Assembly (NCBI RefSeq): GCF_030272615.1
Contig: NC_081415.1
Coordinates: forward strand, 601,175,644 to 601,239,643
Source of the DNA: Cryptomeria japonica
Lineage: Eukaryota; Streptophyta; Pinopsida; Cupressales; Cupressaceae
Length of the DNA stretch: 64,000 nt
Reading direction: 5' to 3'
The translations under genes were made by a program, and so were the position numbers. Positions within the stretch are counted from its first letter, which is position 1; the number at the start of each line of letters is the position of its first letter. The notes beneath the pieces were generated by a model. It was not told where the DNA came from and ran no database searches. It worked only from the letters and a program-made list of their open reading frames with translations. Below, one piece after another: positions 57,353-64,000 of this stretch.

Positions 57353-58798
57353 TGTTGGCATATGTGTAGAGTATGATGATATTGTATGTTGTCATTGATG
57401 TCAATATGCTAAAGAGTGAACCAGTATTGAAGTAAGTAACTTGCAAGAGAACCGGTATATGTGATGCAAGAGAACCGGTATGATGTTGTGAACTGGTATA
57501 TGTGAAAAAGTGAAGCGGTATGTTTGTCCAAGTGAACTGATATATGGAATGTTTTGTATCAAGGCTTCATATAGTATGACTACCAGTTGGCAGTCTTAGC
57601 TTTAGGGTTTCTGGTTGAAGTGTTCTATGCCTGTGTAATTCAATCGATGACATTTTGTGATGAGTTAGCATTATAATGAAAAACAGATTGTGTTGCCACA
57701 TCAGCCTTGTGCGCGTGAAGGATCTTGCATGAAGGAAATTGATCCTATCTTCTTCAGGAATGTGTGAAGTCTCTATAAATGGTGGAGAATGCATGATGGG
57801 TTATCAGTCTCCAAGAAGCGGTGAAGAATGAATGATGGAGAACGTCTTGAGATCTATTCAAGACCGTTGTAATCAATGCAATATGTTCAATGGTTAGGAT
57901 TGATCCGATTGAATTGCTTAACCTAAATGTTTAGGGTTTAGGGTTTATGCTACCGACCTATCTATTTCCTATAAGGTCGATGTCATTTTTCATGTTGAGG
58001 TTGTTGGAAAATGTTGTGTGTGTATCTAAGTGTAAAGATACGTGATTCTTGCCAGACCAGATAAGAGAATAGATACCCGCAGAGTGTGATTGTAGAGGGA
58101 AGGAACTAAAGCGGATCTGCATTGGCATTGAAGTGTTGTTACCAGATCATTGTAATACCTGTTGACCTCCAACCACTTCAATAGTTGGAAAATCCCTTAA
58201 CATGGTAGCTTTAACTGACTTACTATAAATCCTTTAACAGGGTGACTCAAAATTATTGAGTTCTAAAAATCCTCTAACAAGGTAACCTTTAATAGGGTTT
58301 AACCCTTAACCGGGTGATCCCTAGTAGGATCGGTTCCTAATAGAACCTATTGGAAAGTCTTTAATCGGACTAGGCTCCTAACAGAGCAGACTTCAAAAGG
58401 GTTCAAAGAACAGCTTGTGGGTATTCATCCCCACTGTGGTTTTTCCCAGTTGGGTTTCCACGTAAAAATATGTGTGTTATTTGTGATGCTTTGTTATTCT
58501 CTGTTAAGTGGTAAAGCATGTTGAACTAGTAAGCCTTTACATTTTTGATGAAGTATTACTAGTGTATGCATATGGGTGAAGTGGAAATAAGATGTTAGAT
58601 TGTGTGGAAAGCTGAGTTACAGGTTTATGTCTTTCAGTGTGTTTAACTGGTAGTAATCTGGTTTAGATCGGTGATATTGCTTACCAGTCAAGTGCAGTGT
58701 TCTCAGCCAAACCAGTTCAAGGAAAAGTGTTTTTCTCAGTACTGATTCATCCCCCCCTCTTAGTATTTTGGTACTAACTGTTCATCATTGATTCATCA
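57353..58798 (+). repeat. E6 5' LTR
   Basis: 1,446 bp. U3 holds repeated 'gaaccggtat' words (57,418-57,546); TATA-like 'tataaat' at 57,774; the R/U5 part has iterated 'cctttaacagggt' words (58,190-58,400). Shorter than the 3' copy through several small tandem-type gaps. Confidence 0.92.
57774..57780 (+). promoter_or_regulatory. TATA-like box in E6 5' LTR
   Basis: tataaat in 'gtctctataaatggtgg', about 420 bp into the LTR. The 3' LTR has tgtaaat at the same place (62,511-62,517), one transition away. Confidence 0.55.
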
Positions 58799-58800
58799 AT

Positions 58801-58812
58801 TGGTATCATAGC
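58801..58812 (+). other. E6 primer-binding site
   Basis: tggtatcatagc, the Met-tRNA site tggtatcagagc with one change, two bases after the LTR end. Confidence 0.85.
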
Positions 58813-58869
58813 ATCCTCCAGGTCCTCTGTGTTGTAAGCTTAACCGCTTGAGGTAAAGATCCTACTCTA

Positions 58870-59671
58870 ATGATGAAGAGGGAAGGTCCAAAGTTCAATA
58901 GAGACAACTTTAAAATATGGAAGGATAGAATGAAGATATACATTAGAAGCATGGGTGCTCAACACTGGAGCTATGTTGAGAATGCTTATGTTATCCCTAT
59001 TGGTACTCTCACCGATGATCAAAAGAGAGAGATTAAGGAGAATGGGAAAGTCATGGAAGCCCTAATTAGCAGTTTATCTGACATTGAGTTTATTGATGTT
59101 CAGGACAAAGAGAATCCCAAAGAAGTATGGGATTCCCTTGAGAATATCTATGGCAGTGATGAGCACGTGAAACAAGCTAAGGAAGAAAGCCTTAGGGAAA
59201 AGTTTGAAGACATGTGGATGGTTGAAGGAGAGACCATTCAACAATATGGAATAAGAATCAAAACTATTGTTGGAGATATCAAGAGTGCAGGTGGTAAAAT
59301 GGAAGATTCCACTATTGTTAGCAAATTTTTGAGATCCTTATTACCGATCTATGCAATAAGGGTTGCTGCTATTCAGGAGTTGAGGTCTGTAGACAAGACA
59401 AAGATATCCATAGAATCCATCATTGCAAAGTTAACACCTTATGAGCTAAATAATTATGTTGGCAGTATTCAGAAGACTGAATTAGCCTTCAGAGTACTAG
59501 TTGAAAAAGAAAGCGGTAAGAGGATTAAGTGCTTAAGAACTGATTAAGGAGGAGAATTCACTTCCGGTGAATTCAACAAATACTATGAAGAGAATAGCAT
59601 CAAGAGGCAACTATTTGCCCCCAGGACTCCATAGCTGAATGGCCTAGTAGAGAGAAACAATTAGACTATGG
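58870..59671 (+). pseudogene. E6 gag fused in frame to integrase C-half
   Basis: ATG 58,870: MKREGPKFNRDNFKIWKDRM, VWDSLENIYG, QQYGIRIKTIVGDIKSAGGK and LRSLLPIY are a standard UBN2-type Copia gag. After residue about 207 (KTELAFR) the frame continues, with no stop, as VLVEKESGKRIKCLRTD, which is the middle of the integrase core (second catalytic Asp). The zinc knuckle, protease, integrase zinc domain and the first catalytic Asp are absent, so an in-frame deletion of over 1 kb is inferred. Then TAA 59,545 (Q/R expected), TAG 59,632 (Gln in TP.LNG), TAG 59,662. A small deletion at about 59,668 (VEAT to KQLAHTIWRE) shifts to the next frame. Confidence 0.88.
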
Positions 59672-60541
59672 TTGAAGCAACTTGCTCACACCATTTGGAG
59701 AGAAGCGGTGAGCACTGCAGTCTACACAATGAACCGGGTACTCATCAAAAAGGGTATGGATAAAACACCTTATGAGTATTGGACCGGTAAGACACTAGTG
59801 GTTAGCTACTTCAGAGTGTTTGGTAGTAAATTTTATATCAAGAGGAGTGAACATCAGAGCAAGTTTGATGCTAAATGTGATGAGGGAATATTCCTAGGGT
59901 ATTCCACAAAGAGCAAAGCTCTCAAATGTTTCAACAATAGAACTCAGAGAATTTTTGAAAGCATCAATGTTAGAGTTGATGAAACCTCTGAGAAATCTGA
60001 GGAAACCGATAGTGAGCAAGTAGGAGATGAACTGGTAGTAACCTTCTGGGAGCCGGTTGCAAAACAACCAAGCACCAATAATAGTGCTCCTACACTGGTA
60101 GATGTTGATGCTGACGAAGATGAGGATGAAGAAGAAAAGAAAGAGGAAACAACTAAGATCATTCCTAGGTATGTAAAGCTGAATCATGATCCAAAGCAGA
60201 TCATAGGAGACAAGGATGCATGAATTCTTACAAGAAGAAAGATCAGAGAAAACTCTTGCATGATCTCTGAATTTGAGCTTAAAACATTCAGAGAGTCACA
60301 TAAAGATGAAGACTAGATCAAGGCAATGGAAGAGGAACTTGACCAGATAGAAAAGAATGGTACATGGTCTTTGGTACCCAAATCGGAGCATAAAAATGTC
60401 ATTGGCACCAAATGGGTTTTTAGAAATAAGCTGAATGAAGATGGCTCAGTGGTTAGAAACAAAGCCAGATTGGAAGGAGTTCGTATACTTCTTATGCCCA
60501 AGAAGAAGAAGAAGACTATGGAGAAAACTTTGGTCCAGTAG
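59672..60541 (+). pseudogene. E6 pol: integrase end and RT start
   Basis: Frame reads AHTIWREAVSTAVYTMNRVL, KTPYEYWTGKTLVVSYFRVF and CDEGIFLGYSTKSKALKCF (integrase C-terminus, as in E4), an acidic linker (DVDADEDEDEEEKKEE), PRYVKLNHDPKQIIGD, then RT start [33 protein letters not shown]. Stops: TGA 60,221, TAG 60,314 (Trp in ED.IKAM). Shortly after NKAR the frame enters a rearranged 77-bp segment (60,464-60,541) that ends it. Confidence 0.9.
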
Positions 60542-60563
60542 CCAGATTGGAAGGAGTTCGTAT
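60464..60563 (+). repeat. 23-bp duplication inside RT (60,464-60,486 and 60,541-60,563)
   Basis: gccagattggaaggagttcg and the next three bases occur twice, 77 bp apart. In Copia RT this segment normally encodes PVARLEGVR and occurs once. The first copy interrupts [12 protein letters not shown]. Confidence 0.9.
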
Positions 60564-61805
60564 GCTTCTTGCATATGCAACATTCAAGGGTTTCAAAGTA
60601 TATCAAATGGATGTAAAGTCTGCATTCCTGAATGGAATACTAGAAGAGGAGGTGTATATAGAGTAACTAGATGGGTTTGCCCTATCAGAAGATAGTGACA
60701 TGGTGTGTAGGCTACATAAGGCCTTGTATGGACTAAAGCATGCACCTAGAGCATGGTATGAATGCTTGCACTCCCATCTTGTGAAGATTAGATTTGAGAG
60801 AACAAGTGAGGATAGTAATATCTACCTGAAGTCAAAAGGAGATCAGATTCTGATCTGTGAGGTATTTGTTGATGACATAATCTTTGGAGGAGATGACAAG
60901 ATGAGTCATGATTTTGCAGATGAGATGAAAAAGGAGTTTGAGATGTCACTTATAGGGGAGATTAAGTTCTTTATTAGACTACAGATTCAACAAATGAAAG
61001 ATGGAATCTTTATCACTTAGTCCAAATATGTCAAAGAGGTGTTGAAGACCTTTGGCATGGAAGACAACAAACCAGTTGGTACACTGATGGTGACCGACTA
61101 TAAATTATCTAAAGAGGATGACTCAGGGTTGGTAAATGAGAAAGAATACTGATCAATGATTGGTAAATTGCACTATGTAGTACATAGAAGACCAGACATT
61201 GCACATGCAGTGCGCATTGCTGCACGGTTCTAGGAAAGCCCAAGAGAATCCCACTTGGTAGTAGTCAAGTGGATTTTGATATATCTGAAGGGAGCTATTG
61301 ACTATGGATTATGGTATCCATATAGTAATGATTTCAACCTGAAAGTGTTTACAGATGCTGACTGGGCTGGTAATGTGGACGACCGAAGAGCACAACCGGT
61401 GGTGCATTCTTTCTTGGTGGAAGACTAGTCTCATGGATGAGTAAGAAACAAAGATGTATCTCTCAGTCTACAGCAAAAGTGGAGTATGTTGCAACATTTA
61501 TGAATTGCACCCAGACAATTTGGATGAAGCATGTATTAAATGGCTTCAAAGTTCCTATATCTAAACCGGTAAGTATATTTTGTGACAACACAAGTGTGAT
61601 TAACATCTCCAAGAATCCAGTTTTACATTCTAGAACCAAGCGCTTTGAGCTTAAGTATCATTTCTTAAGGGAAAAGGTTTAGAACAAAGAAATTGTATTG
61701 GAACATGTTTCCACTAAGGAGTAGTTAGCAGACATATTCACCAAGCCTCTACCAAAGGCTACCTTGACCTATTTGAGAGGTGAATTAGGGGTGCTACCCC
61801 TTTAA
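60541..61805 (+). pseudogene. E6 pol: RT and RNase H
   Basis: Frame one: ARLEGVRMLLAYATFKGFKV, QMDVKSAFLNGILEEEVYIE, ALYGLKHAPRAWYECLHS, active site FVDDIIFGGDD, MSLIGEIKFFIRLQIQQ (one Gly-to-Arg change in the usual FFLGLQ), YVKEVLKTFGMED. Stops: TAA 60,664, TAG 61,018, TGA 61,150, TAG 61,231. A one-base loss at about 61,389 (DDRRSTTGG) shifts to the next frame for RNase H: FFLGGRLVSWMSKKQ, STAKVEYVA (Lys for the usual Ala or Glu), CDNTSVINISKNPVLHSRTK, ADIFTKPLPK, with TAG 61,680 and 61,722. Ends TAA 61,803. Replication enzymes in the family; inactive here. Confidence 0.9.
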
Positions 61806-62059
61806 GAGGTGAACTAAAGGTGTGTGCTCCACATCAGTCAGGACTTACATTGATATATTTTTCTCAGGATTGGTGTGTTGAAGGATGCTACTCCTTAGGG
61901 GGAGCAACATAGTAGAACATAGATGTTTATGCCTTCACTTTGGCATTGTTGTCAAAGGGGGAAAAGATGCTAAGCGGAGAAGATATTTGCAGTATTGGGG
62001 GAGAAGATGTGAAGCTCAAAGATATCTTTGTATATTGCCATCAATGACAAGGGGGAGAT
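61806..62059 (+). other. E6 3' UTR with four polypurine tracts
   Basis: agggggag (61,897-61,904), aaagggggaaaag (61,954-61,966), tgggggagaag (61,996-62,006) and LTR-proximal caagggggaga (62,048-62,058). Two sit in a 'cattgttgtcaa' or 'atcaatgacaa' context, like the LTR-proximal tracts of E4 and E5. Confidence 0.8.
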
Positions 62060-63575
62060 TGTTGGCATATGTGCATAGTATGATGACATGATGATATTGT
62101 ATGTTGTCATTGATGTCAATATGTTGAAGAGTGAACCGGTATATTGAAGTAAGAAACTTGCAAGAGAACCGGTATATGTGATGCAAGAGAACCAGTATGA
62201 TGTTGTGAACCAGTATATGTGAAAAAGTGAAGCGATATGTTTTTCCAAGTAAACTGATATGTTGGAATGTGAACCGGTATATGGAATGTTTTGTATCAAG
62301 GCTTCATATGGTATGACTACTGGTTGGTAGTCTTAGCTTTAGGGTTTCCGGTTGAAGTGTTCTATGCCTATGTGATTCAACCAATGACATTGTGTGACGA
62401 GTTAGCATTGTAATGAAGAACAAATTATGTTGCCACATTAGCCTTGTGCATGTGAAGGATCTTACATGAAGGAAATTGGTCCTATCTACCTCAGGAACGT
62501 GCGAAGTCTCTGTAAATGGTGGAGAATGCGTGATGGGTTATCAACCTCCAAGAAGTAGTGAAGAATGAATGATGGAGAACATCTTGAGATCTGTTCAAGA
62601 CTGTTGTAATCAATGCAATATATTAAATGGTTAGGATTGAACCAATTGAATTGCTTAACCTAAATGTGTAGGGTTTAGGGTTTATGCTACCGACCTATCT
62701 ATTTCCTATAAGGTTGATGTTGTTTTTAATGTTGAGGTTGTTGGAAAATGTTGTGTGTGTATCTAAGTGCAGAGATACATGATTCGTGCTAGACCATATA
62801 AGAGAATAGATACCTGCATAGTGTGATTGTAGAGGGAAGGAACTAAAGTGGATCTGCATTGGCATTGAAGTGCTGTTACCAAATCATTGTAATACCAATT
62901 GACCTCTAACCACTTCAACAGTTGGAAAATCCCTTAATAGGGTAGCTTTAACTGACTTACTGTAAATCCTTTAACAGGGTGCCTCAAAATCATTGAGTTC
63001 TAAAAATCCTTTAACAAGGTAACCTTTAATAGGGTTTAACCCTGAACTGGGTATTTTAGCCATCCCTTAACCGAATGATCCCTAGTAGGATCAGTTCCTA
63101 ACAGGGCCTACTATAAAGTCTTTAACCAGACTAGGCTCCTAACAGAGCAGACTTCAAAAGGGTTCAAAGAACAACTTGTGGGTATTCATCCCCACCGTGG
63201 TTTTTCCCAGTTGGGTTTCCATGTGAAAATATGTGTGTTATTTGAGACGCTTTTCATGTGATGCTTTGTTATTCTCTGTTAAGCGGTAAAGCATGTTGAA
63301 CTAGTAAGTCTTTACATTTTTGATGAAGTATTACTAGTGTATGCATATGGGTGAAGTGGAAATAAGATGTTGGATTGTGTGGAAAGCTAAGTTACCGGTT
63401 TATGTCTTTCACTGTGTTTAACCGGTAGTAATTTGGTTTAGACCAGTGATATTGCTTGCCAATCAAGTGCATTGTTCTCAGTCAAACCGGTTCAAGGAAA
63501 AGTGTTTTTATTAGTATTGATTCACCCCCCCTCTTAGTACCAGTTTGGTACTAACTGTTCATCATTGATTCATCA
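62060..63575 (+). repeat. E6 3' LTR
   Basis: 1,516 bp. Compared with the 5' copy it has extra short segments: 'gatgacat' near the start, about 20 bp with one more 'gaaccggtat' (62,270s), about 14 bp in the 'cctttaac' region (63,050) and about 14 bp at 63,245. Confidence 0.92.
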
Positions 63576-64000
63576 AAGATTGCCCACGACGTGGACCTGT
63601 ATGGAGAATTAGGTCAACAACAATGACCAAGTGGATATATTGATATACCTTGTTGTCAATTTGGGATTCCTTCAAATGAATCCCATGTTGAACAATTTTA
63701 ACTTGTTTGAAATATGTCCCTTGCACTACAACTGATCCTGCATGTACATGTATATAAGAAACAAGAAATTAAAAATTTGTGTAAGCTCTATGTACATATA
63801 AAAAATTAAAACATGTGCACATGTGCATGTTTAAAATAAATTTATAAATAAATTTAAATGTTCAAATCAGTTCAAACCTCTATGAAAGGACATTCCATCA
63901 CTTATTTTAGATTTTATTAACTTCTTTCTCTCTTTTGTGCAACACAATAAATAATAACTAACACCTTCTATAATTCCATCTTCTGCTATGACTGCAAAAA
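63576..64000. other. Right flank of E6, possible coding fragment 63,582-63,700
   Basis: The plus strand reads DVDLYGELGQQQ, then TGA (Trp expected), PSGYIDIPCCQFGIPSNE and SHVEQF, which looks protein-like but is too short to identify; the minus strand is also open there. The rest is AT-rich with 'acatgtgcac' words. It continues 56,671-57,352 across E6. Confidence 0.35.

Larger units (their letters stand above)
57353..63575 (+). mobile_element. E6: complete-ended Sirevirus-like Copia element
   Basis: 5' LTR 57,353-58,798 and 3' LTR 62,060-63,575, both TGTTGGCATATGTG to GATTCATCA. Flanks gagat (57,348-57,352) and aagat (63,576-63,580) agree at four of five positions. Primer site at 58,801. The 3.26-kb interior has gag fused to integrase, RT and RNase H, then four purine tracts. 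It is shorter than a full Copia element because protease and half of integrase are deleted. Pol carries eleven stops and three frameshifts, so the element is dead. Confidence 0.92.

Overview
The window looks like intergenic DNA from a large plant nuclear genome, most likely a gymnosperm (inference: deep nesting of old LTR retrotransposons, initiator-Met-tRNA primer sites, heavy stop-codon decay). I find no host gene, rRNA or tRNA. Nearly everything I can name is transposon-derived, and every coding region is broken.

Left part (1-13,711): degenerate repeats; a solo Copia LTR with target-site duplication (2,966-4,115); a decayed Tat/Ogre-like Gypsy element (gag about 5,066, protease about 6,880, RT 9,052, RNase H 9,710, second RNase H about 10,240) cut off at the start of integrase near 11,000; then repeat fragments and an ORF at 13,386 that was split by a later insertion.

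Nest (13,712-35,419): three elements sit inside one another. E1 is a Sirevirus-like Copia element (gag with five zinc knuckles, no pol, a very large second ORF). Its 5' LTR was hit by E2 (14,511-28,151; 2.4-kb LTRs, non-coding interior with tandem repeats). The 5' LTR of E2 was hit by E3 (14,874-19,884; a gag-protease-only Copia element). All three insertions have 5-bp target duplications, giving the order E1, then E2, then E3.

Middle (35,420-48,730): the right half of the split ORF is fused in frame to a 5'-truncated Copia pol (E4; 3' LTR 39,940-41,198). Next comes a minus-strand family carrying a plant mobile domain (PMD) ORF, a primer-binding site and two copies of a 2-kb leader, arranged as if two units shared one LTR.

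Right part (48,730-64,000): a foldback satellite of about 129-bp units (49,730-50,800); an unrecognised ORF interrupted only by TAG codons (51,375-52,208); E5, a 5'-truncated element with a second copy of the large ORF seen in E1 (52,365-55,670) and a 3' LTR; and E6, a complete Copia element (57,353-63,575) with both LTRs but an in-frame gag-integrase deletion.

The strongest candidate for something undescribed is the roughly 1,100-residue ORF2 shared by E1 and E5, which have different LTRs. It has a globular N-terminal domain, a basic nuclear-signal-like linker and a long coiled-coil tail, and in E1 it stands where pol should be. Also notable are the strong TAG bias among decay stops and the hairpin satellite.
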